In this document: positions 35,801 to 48,535 of the stretch, piece by piece
Numbering within the stretch: the stretch's first letter is position 1
Layout of the letters: every line of letters starts with the position of its first letter
NCBI RefSeq assembly: GCF_001949145.1
Contig: NW_019091398.1
Span: 90,947 to 154,946, forward strand
Length of the DNA stretch: 64,000 bases
Direction of reading: 5' to 3'
Source: Acanthaster planci
Lineage: Eukaryota > Echinodermata > Asteroidea > Valvatida > Acanthasteridae
Position numbers and translations under genes: made by a program
Notes under the pieces: generated by a model
What the model was told of the DNA's origin: nothing
Databases searched by the model: none
The model's input: only the letters and a program-made list of their open reading frames with translations

Positions 35801-36952
35801 TAGCCTAGCCGCACCCTGTCCACCCTAGTCTTGTCGACAAAGCCTAGACAAGCTAAACAAATTCACATGTACAGTGCAGCTGAACTTTGCCATCCGGAAA
35901 CGATACAACTAATGTATTTCTAATATCGAAATCTGATGTTATCCGGAGAGTTGATAACTTTCGGCTTGAATTTGATAAGATGGGATAAATTAAGAGACTT
36001 TCGTATTTTTGAGGAAATATATTCACTGCAAAAAATAGATTGTTTAGAAGATATAAACCCTTACCCATTGTAACAGACACGAAGTTAGGTCGTAACTCCA
36101 GCAGTAATCCATCACAACGTACAGCGCCCAGGAATAAAGACCCATTTGCGACATCGAAACCAAGACAGAAAACAACGCCATGATGTAGTGCGCTGTAATC
36201 TGCGTTATCGAAAGCGGTAAAATGACACATATAACTCGTCAATTTACTGTGGAAAGTTGACGAAGTTAATAATTGTGCGAAAGCGCGAAAAGAAATCATA
36301 ATTAAAGCCATGACAGGATCAAAGTATGCCATGCTGTGAATAGCCTTAATGAGCACATGCAATTCACTTGTTCCGCGATGGCTTTAAGAGACTCATCTCG
36401 GACAACTGAAGATAGTGTTTCATCGTATGAAGCAATCATTTCCGTGGTATTCTGAACATTTGCTAATTAATGAAAACTATTGTACTCACCACACAGTTGT
36501 TTCTTTTCCCCGAAACAAAGGCCAGAATTCCTGTCACGAAATAGAACTGCAGAGGAAGTTTAGAAGAGAGAATTAATTGTTCAAGATTTCTCCTATAGGC
36601 CTAAGTTGTTTGAACGACACAAGGTTAATCCTTCATATAAAACATTTCTCTAAATTTAATATAAACATAGTTTCAGTTCATGGGCAAAATGTCACGTTCG
36701 TCATGTATATAAATCACTTTATATTGCCCAGGACTGTTAGTTATTAATGTTTGCAGATTTCGAGAATTAATCTCTCTATGATAATGAGCTACGTACCGCC
36801 ACACCAGCCCATATTCCTAAGCCTGTCACATAGTATGGAGTTCCAAAGACGATAGAGGCGATACCACATCCGCAACTCGACAGACCGAAAAGAACGTGAA
36901 ACACGCCGACGCATATGCTGCATCCCACTGAATAGTTCGCGTTGATCGCCAT
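29801..36952 (-). CDS. Tetraspan 1: CD20/MS4A-like four-TM protein
   Basis: Exons: 36952-36797, 36546-36490, 36199-36065, 35738-35616, 34952-34829 and 29919-29801, total 714 bases, 237 residues and TAG-free frame to TAA at 29801. TM1 is about 11-36 (CVGVFHVLFGL), TM2 41-65 (WAGVAFYFVTGILAFVSG), TM3 74-100, and TM4 117-140, followed by a Cys cluster (CCISCSCC). The tail is Gly/Pro/Gln rich and ends in HTPFV. The small loops and the WAGxxFYxxTGIL signature in TM2 are those of the CD20-like family, which are membrane proteins often tied to receptors or channels. The acceptor just before the ATG (TGATTCCAG) suggests a 5' UTR intron like that of tetraspan 2. The last intron is 4.9 kb and carries a large foldback element and a SINE. 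Specific function is unknown. Confidence 0.8.
30355..32874. mobile_element. Large foldback transposon with arms of 0.66 and 0.8 kb
   Basis: The left arm (30355-31018) and right arm (32070-32874) are inverted copies. Both ends read AATTAGAGTCAAAAAGATCG toward the centre. Each arm has an outer block of about 35-base units (core AAACATGTTAGGTCTG with AATTTCATTCGAATC) and then short units of GCATCCGAATTGAGAAA type. The inner part is unique and includes GTTCGGCCCGATGGTACCCG and GAATTAAGTCAAGCGACTAC. The right arm has about seven more of the short units. The 1.05-kb centre shows no recognisable gene. It is a non-autonomous element, wholly inside the last intron of tetraspan 1. Confidence 0.8.
33051..33162. 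repeat. Inverted repeat pair with 34358-34460
   Basis: This stretch, including AAGACGGCAGAATTCGA, GCGCCCTCTCGTGACT and CATTTCACCAATCGACGG, matches the reverse complement of 34358-34460. The two copies are about 1.2 kb apart and enclose a SINE. They may be the ends of one element or two copies of a short repeat; sequence between them does not pair. Confidence 0.5.
33847..34150 (-). mobile_element. tRNA-derived SINE, complete copy with target duplication
   Basis: On the minus strand the element starts GGAGCAGGTTAGCGTAGCGG (A-box region), has a B box GGTTTGAGTCC, a central domain with TTTTCTCCGGGTACTCCGAT, and ends in (AAC)n. It is flanked by the ten-base direct repeat TACGAGCACT at 33847-33856 and 34141-34150. 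The body is 284 bases. The central CTCCGGGTACTCCG part resembles a core shared by several animal SINE families; which one is not settled here. Confidence 0.85.
34358..34460. repeat. Inverted repeat pair with 33051-33162
   Basis: This is the partner of 33051-33162 in opposite orientation, sharing GCTCGATCGAGTTCTGCCGT against the other copy's GACGGCAGAATTCGA region, and the GGTGAAATGAAGTCA block. It lies in the last intron of tetraspan 1. Confidence 0.5.
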
Positions 36953-39174
36953 TTCCAGTTCAATCCTGGAATCAGGTTTATGATAAACTTTCGCGACTCA
37001 AAAAAGTGGCATGAAATGAGACGTGAAAATTTGGACATTTCACTTCAATTCAGCATCACATATGTTTCCATACTTCGTCGAACAACGCAGTTTCATATAT
37101 ATTATTAGTATAAGTGGAATGAAATACTCCACCTGTGGCACAAAAATTGCAGTATAAAAAGAAGCGTATGGAATATTCGAAGATACAGGAACATATGTCA
37201 ATACTAGCGACAGAGAGTTTTTATTGAAGGAAAATTGTATTCGTCAACTGGAGATGAAAAAAGAAATTGACTGGAGCACTAGCAGCCCTTGCCGGCCAAA
37301 TAGGCCTATCGTTGTTGGGGGCAAGGGCTAAAGAAAAAAAAACATGCATCGTGTGTGGTTTATAGGTAGATTTCAACAGTATCGATACTTTCTACAAACT
37401 CTTCACAAGTTAGTGCTTGCACTTAAAAACGCTACCTTTAGTTCAGATGCTTCTGTTAAAATATCGTACAGTCTCAGCGTCCTTCCATGCAGTGTACCTC
37501 AGACCACCAACACGGTTTTCCCAATGACGGATTTACTATCAAGTTTTACAGTGTTAATGAACTTTTCTGTCTGGTTCCACAGTCCATTACCATGGCACCC
37601 ATTGGCCAGAGACATAGATAAACAAAGCGTTTAACTGAAGTTTGCTGATAGACAAACTACACTGATTAGTAATGTGTTTCTAAATATAGGTCAGTATACG
37701 GAACAAATGTGTGAGCAGCAAACAAGTGCATTTATTAGGATAAAAAGCTACCCACAAGGCATTGTCACACCTGTGCTTCCCTCTCTAAAATTTGTAAGGC
37801 AAAGGGATGAGCTTCTTTTCCAGATAAAAGTATACCTCGTGCATGACTTAAATGGGGAAAAAAGGCCCTGAGAGCGAAAATTGTCAAGCAGCTGCTTAAG
37901 TTGTTAATCTCGTAACCTCTTTCCCGTTCGTATTTAATTTGCATTATATGAACGTACCACCTATGTTTGAGATCTTTGACAGGTGCGCAACTACCCGCAT
38001 GAGGGACAGCTTACCTGAAACTACTTAGAATGTTAACACTCAAGGAAACTAGTCAAACCGCTGAATAGCTCCGCACATGTTCATCTTATTCACAAACCTT
38101 ATTTTCATGTCCACAAAGGTAATGTTAATTACAGACAGTACAATTGCATTTGAAGTCCAAAGTGTACCATGAAATGCAAACATAATATAATTCTAATGCA
38201 AAAATAAAAACTTTCCCGTCTCATTATGTACAAATAATTTCAGATCAGCTCACCAATTATTTACAGAATTACAGCATTTGTGCAAGCTTTCTTAATTCGT
38301 AACTAAACTCAAATTATTTTAAGTTGATCAATGACGAAATTATGCATCCAAATGATTAGTACAATAACGAAAAATAGATACAACTCGTAACAGTGCCACA
38401 GCTTTCAAAAATTGCGAAACGGATACTTGTGATCTTAATTCGACTCCAGCTTGAACACAGAAGACCGAGAAGCGAAAATGGAAAGGGCAGCATAGTGAAA
38501 CTTGTACAGGGCAATAATGATACGTAAAGAGTCTGCCACTAAGAACTTCTAGCCTAAGCATTCCACGTGAACCATGTGAATCCAGCGGCTGCATACAATG
38601 AAACAACTAACTGTGCTACTCTTCTCCGTTGTGAGACAACAGTTCTCACTGAGGGGTAAATTGGTATGGATTGTATAGCATCTCCCAAATCGATAGGGGA
38701 CATAAACATCTAACTTTACATGGTTTTCTGATTAGTCAAATAGCTACAAGACAAAGGAAGGTATTTTATCCATTGACGGACGCACGTGCAAATGACAAAC
38801 ACAATCTGGTGGGCAAAATAAAATCCATCCATGTAGCATTTCAAGGCACATCTAGAATTTTAATACAAATGATCAATTTTCAAGACGTATTTTTTTCGAA
38901 ATGTATTTTCAAGATGATTAAGTTTTTAAAAACCGTCCCTTTGCGCGATCTTTTCTACTTGATTTGGTGATTTTAATGTCAAGCTAGGAAAAAACATAAA
39001 ACCCTGTTACTTTTTTAGTATGTTCAAGTCTAATCTAACACTTCAGTTCAATATCAGACCACTTTTGAAGACACAAAAAATGCTGGCAAATTCACTGCAC
39101 TTAATTAGGAGACATTTCCTAATAAAAACAGGCTTCTCTTTTGTCACTGAACTTTTATATGTAAACAGCCATCG

Positions 39175-39292
39175 TGTAAATCCCGGGGGAGGGGGGGTGG
39201 TATTTATCCCTCCCCTTGTTGTGGGGGGGGTGGGCTATTGAATCATCTCCCCACACACTTTTTGCGATGATCAAAAAAAACTAAAGCGGACT
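39175..39292 (+). repeat. Dispersed G/C-run repeat
   Basis: The stretch contains GGGGGAGGGGG, a GGGGTGGGCTATTGAATC block and CTCCCCACACAC, then GATGATCAAAAAAAACTAAAG. The same order recurs at 50212-50290 (GGGGGATGGGCTTTGAATC, CTCCCCCCCCCCA, GATGAGCAAAAAAACCTAAAG). It is non-coding. Confidence 0.5.
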
Positions 39293-39445
39293 GTGAAGAA
39301 TTTTCAGAAATGTTTGCGATATCACTAAAAAGGAAAAGCAATTTTCAAAAGCCGTGAATATACCACTATGAAGTAAGATTCTACATAAATTTGATATACA
39401 TTACAGATGTACATCTTAATCATGAACATCGCACCCATAAAGCAA

Positions 39446-39560
39446 ATATGGTGTCCACCCCCCCCCACTTTTCAAATTTCCATAGCGCGCAAGTCCTCCC
39501 CCTCCACACCTTTCCCCGCCCCATCCCCCAATTTCCAAAACAGATTTACGCCACTGTAAA
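39446..39560 (-). repeat. Dispersed C-run repeat ending in TACGCCACTG
   Basis: C-rich runs (ACCCCCCCCCACTTTT, CCTCCCCCTCCACACC) end at TTTACGCCACTG. Read on the minus strand it matches the GTGGCGTA-type repeat at 4312-4515. Confidence 0.4.
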
Positions 39561-40034
39561 ACGGCAAACAAATTTAAGCCAATGATTCAGAGCATTGTAG
39601 TGGACGCATATTACCAACAAGCAACGACAATTCGAAATATAGAGGTCGTCCGTCTGTAAACTGCAAGCGCGAAAAAATCGAATTGTTTTCAGATGTTGAC
39701 ACTTACCACACATTGTTAAGTTACTAAAAGCTCGCCTGTTTGCGGAATTATTAACCGCTCTGAGCGGAAGAAAAAGGGGGGCGTGTCTTGGGGTACTTAT
39801 CGCATAGGGGTGAATTCCACCAAATGGTTGTATTTCTGCACGCGAGCTCATTAATATTTTGTGATCTCACAGGATTTTTACAATAGGACAGGCCATAATC
39901 AGGAGGCATCATAGAAATATTTCTATAAATTTAGGACTGATACTTCCCAGTTTGGGGCATTTCTTTGACAAAAAGCCCCCGTTGCGGGCCTATTTTGGAT
40001 AGAGGCGGGCGGCCATATTCAGAAATGAGCGCTT

Positions 40035-40200
40035 AGTTTAATTGCTATTTTGGGGTATCTTCGTTCAAGGGCGAATACAATTTTTTTGTGGCTGACCCCC
40101 ATGAAATTGAAACGAAAAGTGCTTTTCTGGCCATAATCTTGACTTTCCAGTGAAAAAACGGAGGCCAACCTCTTCACGAGAGTCAACAGGTGGCGCTATT
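40035..40200 (+). repeat. Dispersed repeat, copy 2
   Basis: This is the partner of 14020-14190, best matched over 40111-40200. Here it is followed by GTGGCGCTATTTCGG. It is non-coding. Confidence 0.45.
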
Positions 40201-40831
40201 TCGGTCCAATTTTGCACTTTTTTCTATGGGCGCGTATTTGGTGTAGTGCAACCACAGGCACGCCATGAGGCGCGCAAGTATATGCGCGTTTAACGTAGAG
40301 CACGCTGAGTACGCGTAACTGATAATTTACTCCGGCATGTATCCGGTTCGTAAGTGACTTCGTCACAAAGGCGGACGCGCCACGATTCGTAGGCTCTCAT
40401 TGGACGATCGCAGAAGTTGTGCGTGAACTTCCGGTTCCAAGGTTCCACACATAAACGGCGATCAATGCATATAACCATATGTGCAATGCACGTGTGCAGT
40501 GGCCGTGGTTTGAACTGTAGTTACGTCACACTTACGAATCGGATCGTCTTTGCGTGCACGCGCACAGAGCGCGTGCAAGATTCTGCTTGTAACCACCTGT
40601 CTTCTTTTCGCCGATTGGGGCTGCACTTTAGCTCGGGGCGGATAACATGGTCTCATTGCTTAAAGCGGTGAGTACAAAAACAGGGTATCATTACGATCTT
40701 AGACACCAAAGTATTTTGTAAATCGATGTGGACTAAAGTTGGTTACAGTAATCTTCTGTGTAACTTGAAAATAACTCCTTACAAACCGCCACCACATACA
40801 TGCAGGCCTAGTGCCCCTTTGTCGCCGTAGT

Positions 40832-43800
40832 TTAATAGTATGTCGCGTTGTTATGAGCTTGTGTTTGAGCTTGGGGTGGGTGAGGGAGGGCGGAGATGTC
40901 CCCGCTAGGCATCGCCTGATCGAAGGTAGGGTTGTGGTAGACCAGCGGGTCACCAGCGGCAGGATATGGCGGCAACTGTGGCTTCTCGCTGTAGCCTGAT
41001 ATGGGTAAAAATGATATCAAACAATAGCGTTAGCGAGATCATTTACACGCCTGAGATGATTGTTCTTGCCTGGATACCAAACCATTGGTCTCTTGGGATC
41101 CAAAACTATATTCTGTTATTCAATTAGACACCATGATTTGAATCTTGTCACAGTAAAAACAACGTCAGGTGGTTAATTGCCAATAATGGCGCCTGAGTTA
41201 GACTGCAAACAAACTCAAAGGTGCATTCATACCTGGTGCAGGTGGGGCAGCAATGTTGGTCGGTACACCTCCCCCTGAGTAGCTGCCCACATACTCTGCT
41301 TGAGGTGGAGGCATTACCACAGCTGGTCCACCTTGCGTAGGAAGCGGCTGAAGAACTGGCTGTTGCATGCTGTGAATCTGTCAAACATCAGGAATTTCCC
41401 CTCAAAATTAACTTGGGGGTTTCCTAAACCCTAAAAGAGCGGGGAGGGGGAGGAAATCCGCCCCCGCAACATTTCTTCCGATATCGCAGCAGTGTTTTTT
41501 CACAAGCTAACGTTAAGGAAACTGTTTTCAGTCAAGTGATTTTTAGTTGGTGAAATGATTGCAAAGTAAAGTGCATATCTTACCACGACAGTCTGAGTTG
41601 GTGCTACGTCATTATTGAAGCAACACGTACAGGCCGTGCAGCACGATACCATGGCAATAATCCATTCCAAAAATGCAAGCAACAAGAGAATAGCGTGCAT
41701 GATCAGGTCCCGAATCTAGAGATGGAGTTCACAACAGACATTTGTTAGCATGAGCAATACAATCATTGACTATCCAATGGCCAAGCCATGCCAATCGCAA
41801 CCTTAAGCCTGACCCAACCCTGATCCCATCCCACAACCATTCCAACCCAACCCAACCCAGCTTAACCCCACCCAACCCACCTAAACCATGGTTTACAAAC
41901 CCCGCCCAGCCGAGCCTAGCCTGGACCCCAATGGTGTCCCGCCAAATCCAAGTTGAATCCATCCAACTCCATCCAATCTGATCCAAACGCCAATCCTAAT
42001 TTTCCATAACACAAATCCCCATGATTACCTGTGTCTCTGTACAACTGCCGTTGAACTGCCAGTACAAACTGTCGAAACATGTCCACACTTCATTTATCAC
42101 GGCCCATACATATAGCCCCATCTGACCCATAGACACGAAGACTGACAGTAATGCCATTACATAATAGGCTGTGATCTGGAAACAAACAAAAGCCGTGTTT
42201 GTTTATGGTTTAAAATAAAACACGGACACCAAACCTCGCCAAACGATGATGTGAACCAGCATAAGGATCACTAATCATGATCCACATCCGTGTGAAACAA
42301 ACAGCCCAAACACATCCGGCTAGAATTCAAACACATCAGAGACTATCCACATTAAGCCGATTCGAAGAAAATACAAAGACAATAAAACATGGAAAACATT
42401 TTCCGGGTGTTGGTTGGGTTATTATACTAACCACTTCCAATTATCTCGCTTAAAAGAGGGAGTGGTGTCAAAAATCTTCTCTATTTCTATGCAAAGATTT
42501 CCAATAAAATCTTCAAATTTCTTTCATACTCAGGAAAGCAAACGTTTGCAAACATTCAGGTATGTAGAAGGGGTCAGGCTATCAAGCATCAGATAAACGG
42601 AACTGGACCGAAATTTTCACATCAGAGTCGAACTAAATGAGACAGTCTTTTGAAACTTGATTTCAAAGAAAATGGGCGGGAATATAGGTTTTCCTGGCCG
42701 AATTCGTCCTCTTCACGGTCATATTCAATATTGTTCGTTCGTATTCCAACGAGGTTTCCCAGGTGGTTGCTCCCATGTTTTTTTCATACGGTAGGGCCTT
42801 CAAATTCGTTTACAGGCGTCAAATAGTGTACTATAACACATTTAATTTAAAATAATTTCATCATTTGAACAGCATAACCGTCATTCGATTTCGCGCTGGT
42901 TGACTGGAATGAGAAATTCCTCCCGAAGTTTACTTTCTCTATACGCAATCATGTTCGCATTTTGAGCCTTCAAATTGGAAAACTTCGAGTTAAGAGGGAT
43001 ATACAGCAAATTAAAATCCGTATAGAACAGATCGGGGAGATTACAAATAGAAAACACGCTAGTAGTGTGTCCCTCGTATTGACTTGAATGTATATGTTAT
43101 ATTTCAAACAAGTAACACGTCAAGAATACAGTACATTTGCTCCAATAATGATTGCCCGTTTAATTAAAAATGTAGAAATGAAACTCTCCGTTGACCTTTA
43201 TCACGGATACAGAAAAAAATCCTTTAGATGCAGTACTGATTTGTAATGTCCTTATTTTATAAACAAGAAATACACTCTCCGTAAATTAGCATGTATACTA
43301 AGAGTTGTCGGATTCTCTTTACTAAACAATGGCTTGTTTTTTGTTACATTTTAAAGTAATGTTTTTGCTTTTATGTTTCATTCTATTTTTCTCATCCTTT
43401 CCAGACATTTCCCTACTTTGTCCATTGTCTGGTAATAAAATAACTTTACTTTGCTGTTAATCATTCTTTTACAATTCAAACAGAAACAAATAAGAATTAG
43501 CAAACAAACGTTTCCTTTCATGAAATATTTTGCACAAATTAGTCACAAAGAAAAAAATTAGACTGAATAACATTGCACGAATCTCACAAATGCTTGCCTA
43601 TTCATAGGCTACATAATGAAGCAAGGTATGAGACGGAGAGAACCCCTTGCTTTGTGATGGCCAGTTTCACTGGAATCTGAGGAATTCTTGGCAGACATAG
43701 GGGAGGGTGTTAGGTAACAATAGTCTAGCGAGTGTACAGCAATCATGTGGACATGTGTACCTGTGAGTTTGTATACACATTCAAATCGTGGACCTATAAC

Positions 43801-44873
43801 AATAGGGGACAATAGGGTCCACGGTTGCCGAAGAGTCCACGGTTGGAAAACGTGTACAAAACATATGGGAGGTTTTCTGAAAAAGTTGAAGTATGAACAA
43901 AAGAGGAACAATAGGGAGTCCACGATTGAAGGCGTTTACACACTTGTGTGTGGGGGGAGGGTACCCCTTTGTTTTATTTCTTGCTGGATATAGATTCCTG
44001 AAATCGGACGCCAAAACACGTCCTGGGAGTGTGTCCGCGCGAATTTAATGCTTTTTGCGTATTTTTCCAAATAGAACGCTGACCTTTCACTTTTTGAATA
44101 ACCAGATTGTACAATCGCATGCTCTTTGAATGCAGTTTTGCTCTTTGAACGGCGATGTAGATTGTCAATCTATTTAGTGCTAATTTGAATGATACTGTCG
44201 CTAATTCGTGTGCGAAGATGATGAATTCGGCTGGGAAAAACCTATATTAAGGACTGGTGGGCAAAGCTTACCACGCTGTTATTTCTTGTCGAGGACGCCA
44301 GAGCTAGTATACCAGTTATCGCGTAGAACTGAAACCGAATCATAAAAAAAAATTGGTAAATTAAGCCCCCAAACTACTCCTTTCATATATTTTAATAAGA
44401 CCAAGCTATTGTTAGCACTGCTGCTGTTACATCCTGTGAGAACCTTGCGATAAGGTTACATGCATGTTCTTCATCGGCACGACACAAAACGCAATTTCCT
44501 TTGTTTAACCAGTCCGCAAAAAAAAGGTTGGTCAAACTTGAAATACAGTATACGTTAGAAATGTGCAATGTTCCAGATTTTTACTAAATGTAATAAACTG
44601 CACAATCCCAGTCTGTAGGAGGTGCTCTCGAAATTCTGTTTCTATAACCATACTATCAAGGTTGAAAGGTTGAAATCATTTTGTCCGTTGCGAAAATGTA
44701 TGAGCAAGAACACTTACCACAACCCCAGCCCATATTCCAACTGCGATTTCGGCTACATACGCATGCAGGACAATGGCAGCGACTCCACAGGCACATGATC
44801 CCAACCCAAAGAGGATATGGAACACACCCAAACATACCCCACAGCCAGGGGAATAGTTATAGTTTGTAGCCAT
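40832..44873 (-). CDS. Tetraspan 2: CD20/MS4A-like four-TM protein
   Basis: Exons: 44873-44718, 44328-44272, 42175-42029, 41715-41584, 41377-41233 and 40995-40832, total 801 bases, 266 residues, TAA at 40832. The first exon is exactly as long as in tetraspan 1 and closely alike (CLGVFHILFGLGSCACG). The second, also 57 bases, reads FYAITGILALASSTR. TM3 lies in exon 3 (YYVMALLSVFVSMGQMGLYV) and TM4 in exon 4 (LLLLAFLEWIIAMVSCCTAC). The tail is Pro/Gln rich with LPPYP, a possible WW-domain ligand, and ends NNATYY. The start codon is preceded by an acceptor (TTATTCTCCAG). A matching donor, AGAGAG|GTAAGG, ends at 45508, so a short 5' UTR exon near 45508-45530 is likely, 25-30 bases after GATAAAAAC. 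Role is unknown; membrane scaffold or receptor partner is inferred from the family. Confidence 0.8.
41790..41975. repeat. Degenerate CCAACC/TCCAT minisatellite
   Basis: The stretch is a run of short C-rich units (CCAACCCAACCCAACCCAG and variants such as CCATCCAACTCCATCC) in intron 3 of tetraspan 2. Units are imperfect. Confidence 0.6.
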
Positions 44874-46879
44874 ATCCTAATCACCAAATCCTGGAGAATA
44901 AAATGAGTGTAATTCATCAAATTGTTGCTTTCAAACTTTACAAGGACTAGCTGATACCCAAAGGCTACTTCAAACACTACAAATATGGATTCAAAACATT
45001 TAGTGTGTCATATTATGCCCTCTCTTTTCGTGTGTCTGTCAGATGAATTGCTCTGCGATTGCGTGCTGGGTAACGGGAAATCCCGCCGTTTTTAATTCTC
45101 GTCGCTGGGTAATGGAAAAAACCCAGAGGATCTGTCGGACTAAAATCTGAAATAGTATTGCTTAGTTAATGATTGAAATGATTAAAATGCAGCTTTTAAT
45201 GTTTTAACGGGTTTGCCATCGAAACCTGCAAAAGGAAGGTTCTTCTTTCGACATGATGTGCATTTGTAGGATATGTTGGCAAGGACACGTACAGTAGACA
45301 TGGCAAAAAGGGTATGGTAAAAATGAACGGGAGTCACTTCCGTTAATCGGTCGCTGAAAAGGGATTCATTTTAGGAACGAAACTCTCTGGCTTAGATTAG
45401 CACTGTGACACACTTCAACGAGAAGCACAAATCGTGATGAAATAAAATAGAATCTGTACGAAAGATAAAGACGCTTGATCCGACAAAAACAGAGAAAAAT
45501 TCCTTACCTCTCTGTCCAGATGTTGGCGTCAAATGACAAGGTTTTTATCCTCAGCAGATTTAAATGGCACGCTAGCAACACATCCTGAGTTTCGACAATG
45601 AATTAACATGAATTTCATCTCTCGCTGATTTTATGCGCGTGTCGTTTGCACTTTGGTCAGTCACCATGACGATTACAGCGCGGTTTGCTTATTCTCTTGG
45701 ACATATTTACACTTTGCATTAGTATGACGGAGGTGTGCATTCTGTTAAGTTACTGGTTAACTCAAAAGCTGACCGATGTTTAACTGGGTTTTCAGATTAA
45801 ATCGGTCATGTGTAGGCTTATGTTGTGGGGCAACCAAAAATAGCAAATGACCTCATAGGGAAGCAACAATGGAATATTTCTTAGAAACACCAAAATCCAG
45901 AGTGCACTTTTGTGTCTCAGTTCCCATCATTTCCCGTGCTCGTTTAATATTTTAATGGATAACCGGTTCCTTTTGGTTAGTATATGGTAATGATTATTTC
46001 CATATGCAGGGATAAATCCGTATTGTTATCCCTAAAAAAGACCTCAAAGTTAATGACTTATGCATAATTTGTTGAAATGTTTTCAGTATGTAAATTCTGG
46101 CTTCACAATTTTAACAGACAGACTTCTGCACTTAACCTTCTCGTCCATGGACGACATCACAGCAGAAGCGACTTCGGTGGTCTAAGATGTTAAAAAAGTG
46201 CACTTTTCAATGCAGTTAACCAAATAGGGATGTCAAATGTTGCAGAAAATAGGGGGCAAAAATTTCACTGAATTTGCACATTAATTGCAGTCAACAGCAA
46301 CACACGACTCTGTAATCGCTTGAGTAGTTTGGGGCCTAGGGCGCTGAGCAGTGGCTTATATAGTGTAGTGGGAACCAGGCCAGAGTTTCAGATGAGTACG
46401 GGCATGCCTAACAAAGTCAGAAACGGTTCGGACTTTTGGGTTTTAGTGGGCAGAACAGCGTTGAAAAGATCAGATAATTTCTAACTTCAGATGCGTTCTA
46501 AATTTGGACGAAATGCAATGCAATTTGGGATGAAATGCATTAAGGAAAATTTCATTCGGATTTCAATAAAATGTATTTGAATCTCGAAAGGTCTATAAAA
46601 TTTCATTTGAATTTCTGAAACCTGTAACGTCTGCAAAAATTTATTCAAATCTCAAAAATAGTTTAGGTCTGAAAACTTGTAGACTTTAATTCGGTTTTGA
46701 GAAATGCATTAGATATTTTGAAATATGCCTACACCCTGTTTTCTTATTGTGTCATCACTATATCTACAAAGAAAAGGAAAAAATATCTCTTAAAAATCAA
46801 TAAACAATATAATATTGTGCAAGTGTTTTTTTTTGGGGGGGGGGCTGTGGTACTCCAAAGTTAAGATCAACCCTATGAC
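44874..46879. other. Space between tetraspan 2 and 3
   Basis: It holds the likely 5' UTR exon and promoter of tetraspan 2 (donor at 45508, GATAAAAAC just upstream), a relic of the foldback-type tandem repeat at 46480-46730, and a T8G9 run at 46827-46846. No other gene is seen. Confidence 0.45.
46480..46730. repeat. Solo relic of the foldback arm repeat
   Basis: About six diverged units of AATTTCATTCGAATCT and TTAGGTCTGAAAA type occur here, ending in AATTCGGTTTTGAGAAATGC. These are the same units as in the outer arms of the element at 30355-32874. No opposite arm was found nearby. Confidence 0.55.
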
Positions 46880-48376
46880 CTATTTGGTAAGTTCTTGGTA
46901 ATGACGCTTGTCGTCCGGGTCGCCGCCACCGTTGAGCAGTTCTAGGTAAGGCTCGTCTCGGGGGCTGCCATCTTGTCGAGTAGGCTCCGCAGGAATATCT
47001 ATGAGGATTTAATAAACGAGAAAAGTCAAGGACTAATATTATCATCGATGGAGAAGAATCTTTATCATCAGAAACATTTTCGCCGGTACCGAAAAGACGT
47101 TCTCTTGGGTCTTAGTGCAATGTAATGGTTGGTGACCGTAGATCTTCCTTGTGAACTGTCACCGTAATTACTCACCTCGACGTGAAGTCTTCCCATCAAC
47201 TGGTACGTTTGTATAATCAACGCCGATAGGCGTACCGCTTGCCAACGCCTGTTGACCAGCTCTGCCGGTTTTCGGTATTAAAAAAACTTCATGAAACTTC
47301 ACTGGAACGTCACGTTTATCTAGTTTATAATGCTTTCATTATATGCTTATAGCTAATTATTATTCTTACCGTTGCCAGTAGGTTAGTTACTACACCTAAA
47401 AATGGGTTCGAGTGAATGGAGCGTATACGTACCACAACAGCGTTGAGATTGGACATCCCCCACTGAAGACAATCAGTGTAAAGCCAGCGATCGAAACAAA
47501 AACCTCGAGGGCACCAAACGCCACTTCCAAAGCCTGATATACAGTAAGGTAGCGTATTAACCGAGAAGTGCAGGGCTTACCTTGTTTAAGGTTCACTCAA
47601 TGGGAACATGCAATATGAAATTGTGCTCAAATTACTACTGCTGTGATGTACACAGCCAACTTTTAGCAAAAAGACACTTTATAGTTTTCAAAAGTAAGTA
47701 TGTATGATGAAAAATTCTTTCAGTTGATGGATTTAGGCCAAACGTCTTTGTCGTTGAAAGCAAGTCCTACTGTGAGCCCACCTGAAAGGGACAATTGAAG
47801 CGTATGTCGTAACAGCGGCTATTTTGAGCTATGATGGACGATCAAAATGCTATGACACGCGGCCAAACATGCCATGGCACTCATGGCCATGTAGCCATCA
47901 ATTTGTAGAGATGAAAATGGACAGCTGTAATACGAATAAAATAAAGAATTCGGAAGGCTCTGTACTTCTTGCATCCAGTTACCACCCCAAAGACACCTGC
48001 GCCCATATAGAAATACAAATAAAAAGAAATAGAACAGTACAAAGGTGTCAAACCACCACACCACTCCACGTCACGCAATCCTACACCATCCCAACAGACT
48101 GTCGACAATCTACAGGGAAGTACACGTAGCCGTGTGTGGCAATTTCAAGAATTTTAGGTTATACAAAATAACACTTACTAAAAGCCCGCACCAGATGGGG
48201 GTTGCAATGCCAGTTAAGCCAGGGGATCTTACGAATACCATATCTAATATTCCAAGGGTATCAGGAAATAAACCAGGCGCTGCTTGCAAGAAACCTGTCA
48301 CTTTAAGCCCCTTCCAGTTGTAGGTCTTAGGATGGTTACCGTCTGCATCACCAGACGCTCTTGGTGGTTTTCTCTC
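46880..48376 (-). pseudogene. Tetraspan 3: degenerate CD20/MS4A-like paralogue
   Basis: Recognisable exons: 48376-48179 (NWKGLKVTGFLQAAPGLF, ending PIWCGLL), 48012-47966 (FYMGAGVFGVVTGCK), 47924-47782 (GYMAMSAMACLAACHSILIV), 47533-47433 (ALEVAFGALEVFVSIAGF), 47261-47176 and 46998-46880. It is closest to tetraspan 4. Defects: exon 2 has no AG at its expected edge; exon 3 meets a stop in its frame, while CYDIRFNCPFQ follows one frame over; exon 4 is one base short of phase 0; and exon 5 does not join it in frame. The last exon is intact and acidic, with EPYLELLNGGG and the end HYQELTK. The first coding exon was not found. It may be a pseudogene or a gene with several sequence errors. Confidence 0.6.
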
Positions 48377-48535
48377 CTTACCAGTAAATGAAAAGGAACA
48401 TCAGAATAGTTCAAAGGTAAACTTTGGCGCTGAACAAAGTGACCTTCAACCTGCGCTTTAGCCTCAGTCAACGGCAGAATTAAATGGCTGACACACATAG
48501 ATGGATTCGCTGTAAATAAAATTTGGGCTATTTAC

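Larger units (their letters stand above)
36953..40831. other. Space between tetraspan 1 and 2
   Basis: No gene was recognised. A 5' non-coding exon and promoter of tetraspan 1 should lie near its right-hand start but could not be placed. Three dispersed repeat pieces occur (39175-39292, 39446-39560, 40035-40200). Confidence 0.45.
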
